Translations under genes and position numbers: made by a program
Shown here: positions 11,164 to 23,505 of the stretch, piece after piece
Numbering within the stretch: position 1 is the stretch's first letter
Layout: each line of letters opens with the position of its first letter
Notes under the pieces: model-generated
Database searches by the model: none
Told to the model about the DNA's origin: nothing
The model's input: the letters and a program-made list of their open reading frames with translations, nothing else
Source: Spizellomyces punctatus DAOM BR117
Taxonomy: Eukaryota; Chytridiomycota; Chytridiomycetes; Spizellomycetales; Spizellomycetaceae
NCBI RefSeq assembly: GCF_000182565.1
Contig: NW_015971538.1
Coordinates: forward strand, 1,085,736 to 1,149,735
Direction: 5' to 3'
Length of the DNA stretch: 64,000 bases

Positions 11164-12107
11164 ATGCAAACCGAGCCCCACGAGGATGTTCCAGATCCGG
11201 TGAGATCCACACCGGTTTACGAAGGTCCGCGACGAAAAATAGTTATAGCTCTTGGTTAGTGGTCGTCGTTTCACCAAGCAAACAGTAATAGAACCATGAT
11301 GCATTGATGCAGCTACACGACAGACAGCTCCCGGCACTCTAAGCATGCTCTCTCATGGGCTCTTGACAACTTGCTTGATGTTGACACGGACCATAGTAAG
11401 CTACTGATGACGTGCCGGAAAGTTGGTGGTCAGGCTCATATACGTCGTGCAGTCATTCTTCTAAGCGTTGGGATATTTCATGATCGACTCGGGGACGTCA
11501 TGGCTGCGGCTTTGGGACCAGTGTATGATGCAGATCGCATGGAGAGTATTTCTAAGCAGGTTAATTGAATATTGCATGCTCAAGACAATCAAATGTCGTC
11601 CATTGATTTCCCCGCATCGTTCATTAGGCAGAGCAATATGCATCAAAGATCCTTGATGAAGCTACGAACGTTATCAATGAGCACGCGGAATATTTGGGCC
11701 AAAATGCTAAGGCAAGATGTGACGAGGCCTGAAGCTCATAAGATTGCGGCTCAAAAGCATGCCTCTTGCAGATCTCCCACGAAATATATGCCCTGAAAGG
11801 AGGTGACCCGCGCGATGTAATCGTCGATTTCTGTCATGAACGAGCGGCCGATGTGCTGGTACTCGGCAGTCGTGGTCTGGGTACATTTCAGAGGTACGAG
11901 GACTTCACTCTCTTCCGTTCGCTTAGTATAACTCTGGTACCATTTAACAGAACGATTTTGGGGAGTGTGTCTGAACATTGTGTTCACCATGCTCCATGTC
12001 CTGTAGTAGTTGTTCGGGAAGGAATGTTAGGTCCTAATTCTGCACATGCGCATCCGCACCGAATTCGCAGAGGCAGAAATGTAGATTCTAGTCAACGTGA
12101 AGAATAG
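11164..12107 (+). CDS. Universal stress protein (UspA family)
   Basis: Six exons (11164-11258, 11313-11395, 11453-11559, 11628-11711, 11772-11893, 11951-12107) sum to 215 residues. The fold is read in order: first strand RRKIVIAL, helix SRHSKHALSWALDNLL, second strand DHIILLSVG, then ADVLVLGSRGLGTFQRTILG and CPVVVVRE. The G-x2-G-x9-G-S/T nucleotide-binding motif (GSRGLGTFQRTILGS) indicates an ATP-binding member. The fourth intron (11712-11771) has a GC donor (AAG|GCAAGA). The first donor (GTTA|GTGG) is weak, but only it keeps frame. Such proteins are induced by stress; the specific role is unknown. Confidence 0.85.
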
Positions 12108-15100
12108 GTAGATGTTGGTTGTAGCATGAGGGAACGCCAGCTTCCGAAATGATGTCTGTATAATCTGGCTGTCTGGTTTGTTTACATGTTGCAGATGGAA
12201 ACTGAGATATTTTAGAGCCACAAGGGCAATCAAACTGAAACGACTTTGGATATAAGCCGGATTTCTAGTTAATATGAGCATGCCAGATCAACTCCTTCTG
12301 GAGAAAATTCCATTGTCAGATACCCCTTTTCATGAGGAATGTGGATGCCCAAGGCATCTCCTTCATTTCTCGCAACTGCTAGCAGTGGACAGATGAGATA
12401 CTCCGGAGAAGGAAAAGTGGGTGCTAATTGAAAACCCCACTGCTTCCGAGACTTGGCCAGCATGCATATCATGGAGGTGCAAAAGGACCGTCCAAACTCG
12501 GTTGGGGCTTGTCATTCTGTTCTAATGATGTATTCCGAATTTTTCCTGTTCTGCACTAAGGACATCATTAATGGGAGACATGCCCTCATGTGACTAAATA
12601 TAGCATGCATTGTGCTTATCTCCTAGTTGGAGGTGATATTGGTGTTCTGTGTGCCAGTGACCAAGAAATTTCCTCCACGCAAAATAATCACGACACAACA
12701 TATTTGTCGACACCAATCTAGGGCACTGCCTGAACACACCCGAGAGGCATCATGCAGAGTGGACCAGCCTGGTTCAATACCGTTTCCATTCCCATTATTT
12801 CGAAGCATTACATCAGCGGGTGAGAAAGGACTGCTTTGTGCTTTAAGAGTGCACTCAAAATTTAAAATACTTTGAGTTCTGCATGCTGGTTATCGTAGCT
12901 TATAGGTTTGGCATGCATGGGATCCAGCCAAGAGAGTGTCCTGACTTACTGGTCGACACATGGCGCGGCAACAGATGAGTTTACGGTGTGGACGCCCGAA
13001 GCAGTCTTGAGGATTTGACTGGTCATATCTGCCCTTTCAAGCTTTAACATTCTCTTATACCGCACAATCCATACCCGTACCAGTGAGAGGCACACTTAGC
13101 CGTACTATTATTATTAGCAGTGGTCTGCATGCCGTTCGGTGACGTGATTCAGTGTTTTTAACAAACAGAACCTCCGCCACGCTTGCCCGGATGCAGGAGA
13201 CGGGGCGCTCTTGACTTTTTGATGCAATATTCATTGTACATGCATCTGCTTGTGGCTGTAAACCCAGATGTCGTGTCATGAAAAAGAGGCCGAGACCCGA
13301 TAAGCAATCTTCTCTAAATGGTTAGCAAGCTGCAAGATAGTACCCACTCCATCGGTGTCTTAGGTCCATGCATTAAAAGCAAATGCGGCGGTCCTATTGG
13401 CGACTTTCATCGCTCTCGTCACTCCCAGATGTCGTGTATCAAGTACCAATATAGGGTCGCCGTGCTGAAGCCATTTCCATTTGAGAAATATTTGTGCGGT
13501 CAGAAGTGAAAACATCAACAACTTAGGTGTCGGTCATTAGAACATTATTACTTTAAGATAACAACCAATCACTGGAAACCCCCTTGAGAATGGTCAAATT
13601 CTTCTCAGTTGATGCGACAGTTGATATCACTGAATGATGTCCGAATCTGATTGATGACTGTTGATCTAGGAGATATTGAAGCTCCCGTTACGTTCTCTCT
13701 TCTACAACTGCTTGCTCCACCTCCTATTACGTAGTCCCTTCTCCGGTGTCTTCACCACGCTTCAAGGGGAGGATTGATTCAGTATTATGGTTGACCCAGC
13801 ATGGGAAGTGCCTCTAAGCGAAGTCCATGCAATATGCGTCCTCTTGACCAGAGGAATATTGTCCGGTCCGCTACTTCAATTCGGGTCTGATAACTTGTCC
13901 TGTCACGTCGGAGCCTGTAAGGGGGACACGTACTGCCAGAATCAAAAATCCTAGGGATCTTGATATTTGAGCGCCTGAAATCTCCGTTGAACAGTTCGTC
14001 CACCTGTGGCGGCTGGAACGAATTTAACACAGAATCAATCTTGCCGGGTCCATGGCGAAAGGTATTGTTCTCAAACGTGTCATTAGCACAATGGCGTCAG
14101 CATTTTCTGAAAGTTAAGCCCTTGGAGCTCGTAACTTCTGAGGACATTACGTATTTGCAAATGCCCAATATCACACCATGGGTGAACAAGTTTCCCCAGT
14201 CTCGACATTCTATTGTGTGCACACAAATTTGGGACAGCTGAGATTGCCTCTGGATTGAATGAACACAGATGAAATTTGGCGATTGGCGATAATCCCAGGA
14301 GGTGGCCCGCCGTTAGACTCTGTAATTTGTTCATCCTACATAGTTTACGTAGCTAGCTCTACACGGCTTTATTCGATGCAGGTCCAAACATGAAGTAATG
14401 GGTCGATCCTAACAGGAAGAACTAACTCTTTTACAATGGGAGCGGGGTCGAAGCAGAGGAGGAGAATTTCATTTCATGGGAAAATGCAGGCACCGAGATA
14501 TACTGGGACACCTTTGACAGCTTTGTTGATCATAATCCTGCCTCCCATTCGGATGACCATGAGTCGATGATGTGCTAAAATGCAGGGTTGACACAGTGGT
14601 AAACGTAGAAGAATATCATGTTATACCTACAGCTTGAGCTGATAAGTATGCTCGGACACTCGGTCAGTGAAGGTATGGGTTAAAGGGCGTCGGGAGGAAT
14701 TGGGTACGGGACCTGCAACCCTTGTGATTGAGAGGGATAGGAAAGAGATGACATCGCTCCTCCCGCAATTCGTTACTCCACGGATTCGACTTCTCATGGG
14801 CTGCGGTAGCCACATCCGGCCTGGGCCAAAACTCCATCCCAAATTTCATCCCTTTATCTTTCTCATCCTGAGGCGCGGGTTAATGTTCATATCTGTCCAT
14901 CATGTTGAATTGCAAGTCTTTGGAGCTGGTCTCCGCTTCATCGTAGACATTCCTACTGCTGATGGCGCTGACTCATCTCGTCCCAATCCGTCTTACTTTC
15001 CAACTGCTCCTGCCGAGCAAGCTGACAACGGAATGGAGGAGAGTTAGGTGCGGGTTTATGGCTGATGAGCAAGGAAGATCGGGGCGTCTTAAGTGTTGCA

Positions 15101-15449
15101 CGAAGTCTGCACTGCGAATGACATCAGAATAATCATGCTCTTGTTGTTTGTGGATCTTCTACACTTTTGCATACAGATATACTGATTTATGCCAGGTGGT
15201 CAATGAAATTTAACATCTACAATTTCTGGACGAGCGCAAGTCATTGTTCCAGCAAGGGCAGTACGAAAGTGTCCATGTCGGCTCTCCACGATCGTGGAGT
15301 GGATTAATCGATTTGAATGTATCATATATCCAAATCGGGAACCTATATTTTTTGTTGTTGTAAGTCGCAGCACTTTCCACAGTACAATACTGGCATTGGC
15401 TGGCGAGCGGAGCCGCCTTGGATAGTTCACACCCCCGGGGCACCCTAAA
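12108..15449. other. Gene-poor stretch of about 3.3 kb
   Basis: No gene I can support. Short frames occur, for example a 59-residue one starting at 13788 (MVDPAWEVPLSEVHAICVLL), a 93-codon frame at 13960-14241 and a 126-codon frame at 14667-15047. None shows a domain, a codon pattern or splice partners that make a convincing gene. I see no inverted or tandem repeats long enough to mark a transposon. Decayed genes, a non-coding transcript or simple spacer are all possible. Confidence 0.4.
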
Positions 15450-16832
15450 ATGTCGACAACAGCAAAAAAGGTCAAGAAGGACCGACTATCTCTTGGGGGA
15501 ACCTCGATCCCAAAGAAGAAGCATGTGAAGAGTTCCCAGTTCAAACTGATCACAGCAAAGCTGTACGTTCACCTTCCACCGGCTTTTGTTGGCAATGAGG
15601 AAGAGGGTGTGTCAGAGCACCTCAGCAAATTTCTTATGCGGTGCGTTATTGACCAAACTATCAAACTGAGTGGCTACAATATGAACGAGAGCTAAGCCGC
15701 CAGTCGTTGTCTGCAGATACGTACCGGAAGTCGACGGTGTTGTTCTCGCGTACTCTGACGTGGAGGTGCTTGAAGACTCAGCGCGCATCCTCTACGATAG
15801 TCCATTTATCCACTTATATGTCCGAGCAAAACTTCTTACCTTTTCCCCCTCACTGAAGGCCAACTTGGGTAAGCAGAACTCTCGACAATTGCGCATTACA
15901 AAACTCTAACATAGTCCGTGAAATAGTTGGCGTTGTGAACAAAGTCTCCCCTGATCATATTGGTCTTCTCGTCCATGGTGTTTTCAACGCATCGATACCT
16001 GCCGATCAGATACGCCGTAAAGAGTTTAAGTGGGATGAGAATGCAGCAGGATGGAGGCGATCGCGTGGTGCAGACGGGGAGGAGATGGTAGTGGGACCAG
16101 GCTCCGTCATCAGATTCACAGTCACAGAGTAAGTCACGCAACTATCTCCCTTGAGCGCTAAATCATCCGAAACTTATCTTGGCCTATAGCCTTACAAAGG
16201 CGAAGGAGATGTTGACAATAGTGGGATCACTTGTCACGGATCCCGACAACACCGGGGTTATTGTATCACCCGATCTTCCACCAGCACCACTTCCTGAGCT
16301 CCATGAAGAAGAGGAGGAAGACTTTGGCGTGACGCCAATGGATGGGGTCGAAGAGAACGGAGAGTCACCGAAACCTGAAGGAACACCAGATATAACTAGC
16401 TCTCAAGCAACCCCAAGACCAACTGCAACATCTGCAAAGCTAACCCCCGCATCAGCTAAGAGGAAGCGCACCCAAGTGGAAGTGGAAGAAGATGAGAAGA
16501 AACCTCTAACACCCACAGCCGCGCACATCGAAGCTGCTGAGGAACAGGAGACGCCGTCACAGAAGAAACCTAAAAAGAAAAAGCAGAAAATAAAGGAGGA
16601 AGGAGAGACAGTACAAGTGAAGAAGGAGGAGGAGGAGAGTGATGGTGCGGAGAAGGAGAAAGGAAAAAAACGAAATACCAGAGGAAAGCGAGAAGGCAGA
16701 ACACCGAAAAAGGAGGCGAAGGAGGCGCCGGTTGAAACTGGGGCTGCAACATCCGACGACAAACTGGTAGTAAAATCAGAGGGAGAGACAAGCGCGAAGA
16801 AAAAGAAGAAGACTAAGACGGAGAAAAGCTGA
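15450..16832 (+). CDS. RPA43: RNA polymerase I subunit RPA43
   Basis: Subunit of the RNA polymerase I stalk that contacts the initiation factor Rrn3 for rRNA transcription. Exons 15450-15640, 15717-15868, 15927-16128 and 16190-16832 sum exactly to 395 residues. The N-terminal RPB7-like domain contains YVPEVDGVVLAYSDV. An S1/OB-type domain follows (KVSPDHIGLLVHGVFNASIP). The C-terminal half is a low-complexity, strongly charged Lys/Glu-rich tail ending KKKKKTKTEKS, a common nucleolar-protein feature. The long open frame antisense to this tail is a by-product of its composition. Confidence 0.92.
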
Positions 16833-16961
16833 ATTTCCAAAGCTAACCAGCTCCAGATAGTGTCGGCGCGAGTACGGTGCTGGTCGTATATTTGCGCCGT
16901 GTAACATACGGTGAATAGAATTGTCCTTAACATGCTATTTACAATCACTCTCCATTTCACA

Positions 16962-19839
16962 TCAGTGACCGCTACTCTGTTTCTTTGCCCTGGCCGCCTT
17001 TGCCTCGTTATTATATGCTACAGCCTGCTGAGTTGTAGGAAAGTCCACATCCCAAAACCTATGTGAAATACATAATGATTTAAAGTGGTATCAAGATATG
17101 TGGTCCTACGATGACATACCCGGGTGGAGTATCTGGCGGAGCATGCCAATGACGATGTCGTGAAACTTTCTGGAGGCGGTCAGCTTCTGAGGGAGGGGCG
17201 GCACCAAGTTCGTGTAGAGGTTTTATAGGACCGGCCGCTTTGTAGAACTAGAGTAAGCAAGACAGTCCCAATTAATTGGATCTCAAGCCATGTGATTAGA
17301 GTTGCCTTTGACCTACGCCAGTGCAGCATGCGCAGTCCTCTGCATGCATCTTCTTTCTTTGTTCCTTGTTACGCACGACTTCATGATATTTATAGGGGAC
17401 ACCATTCTTGCTGGTGGTATGCGCCACGTCTCCCGCTGGTGACTTATTGTGTGCCGAGGTAGATCCTCTAGAGGATGGGATATTTTCGCTCTGTTCATTA
17501 TCTCCAGGTTGACGACCAGGATTAGCGCTCTCTGCTTTATCCGGACTGGTAACGCTGACTATTGTTAGACTGCTTGAGTGTCTCCTGTGGCGATCGCTCC
17601 TAGGCTTTATACGTTTACTTTTAGCCAGAGCACCTGTTGTGCTCTTGCTCGTGGGACCATCACTGTGACCAGTACTCGTGTCCGAATCTTCCAGCCGCTT
17701 GGTGGATACGGTAGGTATATTCGCTTGAGGGTCCTTTGCTGTAACATATCCGCCACCACTTTGTTCGCTGCGCGCGTTCGTCACTTCTGAGCCTGCAACC
17801 CTTGGGGAAGAATCCTTTGCAGGTGACAACAGCTTGCGTTTGCTGACCAAGAAGGGAGATTTACCGTCTTCCTTCGCACCAGATCGGACAGTCTCCCTCA
17901 TTCTTCGGACGCTTCGACCATCAGGTGTTTCTGTTATAATGGTTCCTTGCACATTAAGGTCGTGGCAGTTTTGAGCTATGGTGTTATTTTGGCTCTCCTC
18001 CGCAAAGTTTTCTGCATGTACGTACAGTGAAGAATGGCAGAGAGGAGGGGGTAAGGGCCCCGGCGAAAACTCCATGCTGTAGGGTGACGATGCACCTAGC
18101 AAGTTTTGTTTGCGTGTGGGATTCTTTGGAGTCGACTGTTCCGTACCCAAAATGTCTACGTCATCTGTGTCCCATGTACACAGAAGCAGTAAAGGGTTAG
18201 GAGCATCAACCTATAAGATGGTCATTTTGTATGGTCGGCATAACGGTCTCACCTTCATCCGGGAATTCGCCGACTGACATCAAAACGGAAGGACCCACAT
18301 CTGCTGGGTCCCGGAATCCCTGACCTCTTGCTATATCGATAGGTGAAGGAAGAGCTCCCATGACTGCATCTTCGGCAGTTAAAGTCTCATCTACGATCAC
18401 TACGGCTTCCTTCGTTTTTCTTTGATAGACCATATCGATTGGTGGGCTATTCAGAGAAGTTTGCGGTGCTTGCGAGTGCGAGAGTACAACGACAGAGTCT
18501 AAGGTGATGTTTTCTTTCGGCCCTAGCATGGTGGGAGGGACGGGAGCCGGAGCGACTGCCACATGCGCCTCTGTTGATGGTTCATTGATATAGCTATGAC
18601 AATTCTGGTAAGGTTAACTTTACCAACAAACAACGAGCACACCAGAAGCGTAGTTACCTTTCGCGGTTGACGCCTATAACAGTTGCCAGGGGAAGGCTTT
18701 TTTGGCGCTTGGCGTGAGGCACACATGGTGAAGTATCTGTCACGCAGTAAAACGTTTTGAGATGTGAATCACAAATGATTTTTGCGCGCACAGCCAACCT
18801 TCGTCTCCGGCACCTTTCCTTCGTCTGTCCTGTTTTCCATCGATACCCTGCTCATGCGTTCGTTCATGGCTGATAGCGTTGACCATTCGTATCTGATCGA
18901 GAGAAGCTTTGTTTTGGGCCGCTAATGAGGATCCCTCTTCACCAGTCTGTACTGGGAAAATGTCGTTCAGATCACTCGTATCATTCTCCTTTCTTCTCTT
19001 CTTGATGGCTCGCTGGATTTGATGCTTTCCGTATTCTTGTCTAAATTGCATCCACTTCTCTTGCTTCTCATCCATCAAACGTGGGAGCGCAGCGTTTTTA
19101 CCGCGTTGTTGTTCATACATAGACTGTAGTCTCGCATATTCTTCAGCTTTGCTTTGCCTCAGCTCTGCATTCTCCCGTTGAAGCCTAAATGTGTGGGAAT
19201 CATACACATGAACATCAACAGGTGCATCTTCGGAACAACCAGTAGTAACATAAAAATACACACTTGGCAACTTGTGAATTTAAGCTATCCAATACGGACT
19301 GGGATGCCCGAGTATCCGTCGCGGATTCAGAAAGAAGTCCTTTCTGTAATTGCGTTCTGCAGGTAAGAACATCTATGTTCAGATCGGAAGCGTTCAACTT
19401 GTATGAAAAGGATCCAGCATAACCTCAACTGCTCTGCCTCGGCTTGCGCTTTCCTCCATCTCTTCTCCGCCCTTTCCGCGCGCGATTCCGCGTGTATTGC
19501 CCGTTCTTGAACAATACGAAGCTGTTCTCGTAGGTCTCTCACAATCTGGATATGTTTGTCTTCCGCACGGGCTAGCTGAACCTTGAGTGCCTCGCTCTCA
19601 GCATTTGTGTGTGATATTCGTTCGAGGAATTGGCGACGAACATCTAAAGTGAAGTGTTCAGTGTACAAAGGCTGACAGAAAAGTGACATTCAGAGTGAGC
19701 ACCACCTACTGTTCAACTCGAAGTTATGCAAGTCCCACATATGGCAGAGTGCAGCGTCAAAGCTCGTGGGTTGTTGCCCATGAGGAGGCGGCGGACGTGC
19801 AGGCGAGGCCGCTGGATGCCCGCCTTCCCCGACGGGCAT
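16962..19839 (-). CDS. SAE2: SAE2/CtIP DNA-end resection factor
   Basis: Cofactor of the MRE11-RAD50-NBS1 nuclease that starts resection of DNA double-strand breaks. The start ATG at 19839 gives MPVGEGGHPAASPARPPPPH. A long N-terminal coiled coil follows over several exons (for example SEALKVQLARAEDKHIQIVR and LQRENAELRQSKAEEYARLQ), matching the tetramerising region. The middle is disordered and Ser-rich. The C-terminus holds the family signature YKYHEVVRNKEQRKKMHAED, then CACC, and after an intron SRHRHWHAPPDTPPGFWDVD, including the RHR motif, ending AARAKKQSSGH. Small internal exon edges are approximate. The long middle region contains SP/TP sites, as expected for CDK regulation. Confidence 0.9.
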
Positions 19840-20472
19840 TTTTAGGACATACAAAATGAGCCGTTCGGAACCAATGGGCCTCTCTTGAGTAGCTGCAGAG
19901 TTCGTAGCAATGAGCAGCTGCTGGGAAACGCTGGCAGAACAGTCCGAAATCTCAGTGGTTGTATCGCTATTGCTGTAAATGGTTAAATGAAAATATTACT
20001 CTTTTCGGAAATACGTCGATTTGGTCAGATACGGTTGACTTTTGGCCGTCGCCGTCGTTGGATCTCATTGATACAGGTGCTGGGAAACGATGGTTCACAT
20101 GCGGGTCATTGGGTATGAAACTCATATTAACTATGAACAAACATTACGAATAGTTTTAACAGTGTCCTGCTGGATGGACAAGCAGGAGCTTATCCTGAAT
20201 GAGAGTTCAAGATCTATAACGTTCGGCATCTTCCAAGATCCATCCTTTGTCTCTCCGATATCCGTCCTGCTCATGACAAGAATCTGCATCAGTAACGTTG
20301 GTTTAGTGAATTAGCAATATGGCAGTATACCCTTTTTAGGCAATAATGATCGGACTTTGCGGGGCGCTTCAGAGAGTGACTCAAGGTGGGGTGCTTAGTC
20401 CCATGACGCTCACTGGTCCCCTTCCATCCTGGCAAGCTCGACCTTCTAGATCTCATTTGCCGTTGACAAAAC
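19840..20472. other. Divergent intergenic region
   Basis: Separates the SAE2 gene (minus) from the next plus-strand gene. It contains only short unconvincing frames and presumably holds both promoters. No strong TATA box seen. Confidence 0.45.
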
Positions 20473-22250
20473 ATGTCTCTCCACGCCTGTCCGTGCCTCA
20501 ACATCAAGGTCAGGGCTGCGCCCAATCCTCCAGTGGTGCCGACAGACGTGACAACAGCAGGGGATGCGGACTCACGTCGACGAGGCTCGCTCGGATTTGT
20601 GACCGAGACCGACAGCGTCAAAGGATACAAAGCACAGCTTGGATTGGGTGGAATTACGATTGTAAGACTCTGGGATGATTATCCATACTTTTCCGAACAA
20701 CACACCCATCGCTCTTTTCTTCTGCCTCATAGGAACACAAGCTTCTGGTTAAACATGTGCTTCTTGAGAAAAGTTGGTTGGAAGTTCGCTGTCTGAACTG
20801 CGGTTGTTCAGCGTACTTTATACGTGTGGATCCTACATCGCATCATTTGGACGACCTTGCTGCAAGTGCACCAGCTGATAGGATTGTTATCGTGGGCGAA
20901 ACTACGATCGTAAGTCTGCCTTTTGCATCTCGGATAGATCTGTACTGTTAGATCTTGTGCTTAATGGTGCCTGGAATAGTACGACGACGCAATAGAGAAG
21001 GACAAGCAAACTCCAAGATACAGTGAATCATGTCGCATAATCCTCTTGAATGATCCGCAGAAGCCCGAGCATCTCCGTAGGTTGAGGGTGATATCCATTC
21101 GTATCATCTGCACCAGCTGATGACGTTCTTACAGCGGTGGATTATGGTTTCTCTGATGCGTATAAAACATTTGAGGCTGGTCTCAAACGGTATATCGAAT
21201 CAAAGAGGCTAGAGATGGAAGAACGGATCGCTGCTTTCCGTACTGAGCAACAAGCGATACTGGAGCGTCAAAGAGAACGCGCACTCAGAGACAGCGACAC
21301 CTTGTGGGCACGAATCTGTGATCTGCATCGTGAGAAACTTCATCGGACAGCACACAGTACATCACCTGAGCTCAGTACGGAAGCGTCCGCCATCCCTTTG
21401 CCTCATACCGACGGAGGGTCCTTGACCCCAAACCTGATGTCGTCATCGGCTCTCGGCGGCTCGTCCTTTGCCCCCTCCTCACTATACGAAAGGTCGTCTA
21501 GTCTTTCGCAATCTATCTCGACCGCTCGACGCAAAAGTGCAGCAGACTTGGGCTCACCTAGCAGATATGGCTCAACCAGTGTCGACCAATCCGACGCGCG
21601 AACGCAGCAAAGCGTCCTCACGTCCGACAAACCAGAAAATGATGATGGTAGTGTTGGAGACAATGGGAGCGCAAGCCAGACAGAGTTGGCGCGAAAGGTG
21701 CGATTTGAACATGATGCCTCGACAAGAGAGGGGGTTGATGAATATGAAGGCGCCAGTGAACCACATACGCACGACGATGATGGTTGGTCTCTGCCTACTA
21801 TTTCTCTCGACGACTTTACTCAATGGCGCAATTGTGTAGTTCTATTTGACCTTGATGGGTTCGAGAACGACAAAGGGAAGCAAACTTCGATTCCAAGCAG
21901 TGACAGTGAACATGACGACGAACCAGGTATGAACAGAGAGATTGAGCAGAAGTTGATAATTCGCCTCATCATCAGCATCAACAATTGTAGGTTCCCCGGT
22001 GCGTTATGATCCACCCGAACTATCCTCAGTATCAATCTTCTCCTCGTCGCTCCCCATTCGCATCCCATCGATACCCAAATTAGATTTATCGACTGATCCC
22101 GACGCAGTTATTCCAGAGGAAGAGGATCGCCCACACGATGACGAGGATCAATTTGTCGCGCCTCATATATTATCGGCAAAAACATACACTGAGGATTATT
22201 TACTTAACCAACGACCCCCTAAAAGCCGTAAAACAAGTTTCGCCATTTAA
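20473..22250 (+). CDS. Unrecognised protein with cysteine-motif N-terminal domain, coiled coil and conserved-looking C-terminal tail
   Basis: Five exons (20473-20661, 20733-20909, 20980-21076, 21135-21926, 21991-22250) close in frame. The N-terminus begins MSLHACPCLNIKVRA, and a second exon has WLEVRCLNCGCSAYFIR. CxC and CxxCxC pairs of this kind could bind zinc. A folded region follows through RYSESCRIILLNDPQKPEHL. Then comes a charged coiled coil (residues ~125-185, MEERIAAFRTEQQAILERQR), a long Ser-rich disordered region, and a C-terminal motif DDEDQFVAPHILSAKTYTED followed by RPPKSRK. The PPKSRK tail could be a basic localisation signal. I do not recognise the family. It converges on the kinase-like gene, with 85 bases between the stops. 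Confidence 0.8.
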
Positions 22251-22335
22251 ATGTGTATATACGTGAAGACTGGGGATGTCATGTTTGGTATGATTTAGGT
22301 GTATAGTGGGCGTCCTTGACTTTCTTTGATGATAT

Positions 22336-23505
22336 CTATGTAAAGCCCATGGTAGCTAAAACCTCTTTTGCTGTCTTCTCCGCCCATCTTGCGTTTCCCC
22401 ATGTTCCCCAGCCGGCCATGAATCTGACCCAATCTACCAACGCCCACTCAAAGTGTGTGCGGAGAATAGCTGGGGTATAGTCCTCTGCTTGTGCGGTCAT
22501 TCCCCGCAAAGTGAGCTTCTTGACTAGCTCCTTGTAGTAGAAGTCTAACAGCTCATCTAATCGCGTCTCCACTATATCACTGTCTACACTCGTAGCCAGG
22601 AAATATGCTACATCAACCGCCCCATAGCCATAACCTGTATACTGGAAGTCATAGAAACCACATGCAGGAGTTGGATCATTGAGGGATTTCTCGGCCGCGA
22701 AAAGGATGTTCTCCGCTTTGGGATCCCCATGCAAAAGTGTCCGGAAGCACCTTTTTCCCGCATGGTCAGGTAAGGCTGACGTTTCTGACGACTGTCCTCT
22801 CAGCAGGCTGGCAATAGACTCAGCAGCTTGCTTAAAAGGCGTCCACCGCTTGTTGTTTTCGATTGCCTTGAACTCATCAAGTCGAGTGCTCAGATGCCAG
22901 TATCCACCTTGTTTCCATACTCCTGAAGGGTATATCGCACGCTCGTCATCACCTCCATCAACTGGCTCCGAACCCCAAAAATGGGCATGAAATCCGGCAA
23001 GCCAGCGGAGGGCAGACTTTGCAAGGCATATGCTGAGACTCCCTTGCTCAATAGGCAAAGCCTGGGATAAATCAGACATAATAATAAACAAGGAGAATTC
23101 CTCCACAAGGGAGGTAGACTGGTCATCCGCCTTGACAAAAAGAGGCAAAGGTAAAGTCACATCCTTGTCTGCCTGGATTACTGCGGTTGCGAATTCAGGT
23201 TTAGAATAAAAGACTCCCTCCACCCGATACGATGTCAGCTTTCTAACATGTCCAACGTCCTCAAGATCAGTGTCAGGGACGGCAACGCTTTTTACCATGT
23301 AACTGGTGGGATCGGTACGGGATACTGGTTGGACACTGACCCGCAAAATGGACCCATATCCAGCCCACAGCGAAGCAATTTGTTTGACTTTCACAATCCG
23401 CGTTCCAGCAGGAAGATGCTTTTTGAGTAAATCTGTCGACATGTTGAAAGGGAACCCCTCGTTAACGAGTGTCAAATGAGCCTCGCGTCGCATGGTGCAG
23501 CACAT
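22336..23505 (-). CDS. CHK/aminoglycoside-phosphotransferase-like kinase
   Basis: Single-exon gene, 389 residues. The protein-kinase-like fold of the APH/choline-kinase/ecdysteroid-kinase group is shown by the catalytic loop FRTLLHGDPKAENILF (HGD and Asn) and the metal-binding CGFYDFQYTGYG (DFQ in place of DFG), followed by a helical C-terminal lobe (DWVRFMAGWGTWGNARWAEK). An upstream SYMVKSV supplies a possible ATP-site lysine. The small-molecule substrate cannot be predicted. The lack of introns stands out among neighbours rich in them and could reflect retroposition or transfer. An internal Met (FNMSTDLLKK) is an alternative start. Confidence 0.85.
   Translation of the reverse strand: MCCTMRREAHLTLVNEGFPFNMSTDLLKKHLPAGTRIVKVKQIASLWAGYGSILRVSVQPVSRTDPTSYMVKSVAVPDTDLEDVGHVRKLTSYRVEGVFYSKPEFATAVIQADKDVTLPLPLFVKADDQSTSLVEEFSLFIIMSDLSQALPIEQGSLSICLAKSALRWLAGFHAHFWGSEPVDGGDDERAIYPSGVWKQGGYWHLSTRLDEFKAIENNKRWTPFKQAAESIASLLRGQSSETSALPDHAGKRCFRTLLHGDPKAENILFAAEKSLNDPTPACGFYDFQYTGYGYGAVDVAYFLATSVDSDIVETRLDELLDFYYKELVKKLTLRGMTAQAEDYTPAILRTHFEWALVDWVRFMAGWGTWGNARWAEKTAKEVLATMGFT

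Noticed and set aside
16403-16960. 185-codon minus-strand frame rich in Phe and Ser
   Set aside because: Mirror image of the Lys/Glu-rich RPA43 tail; composition artefact with no domain.
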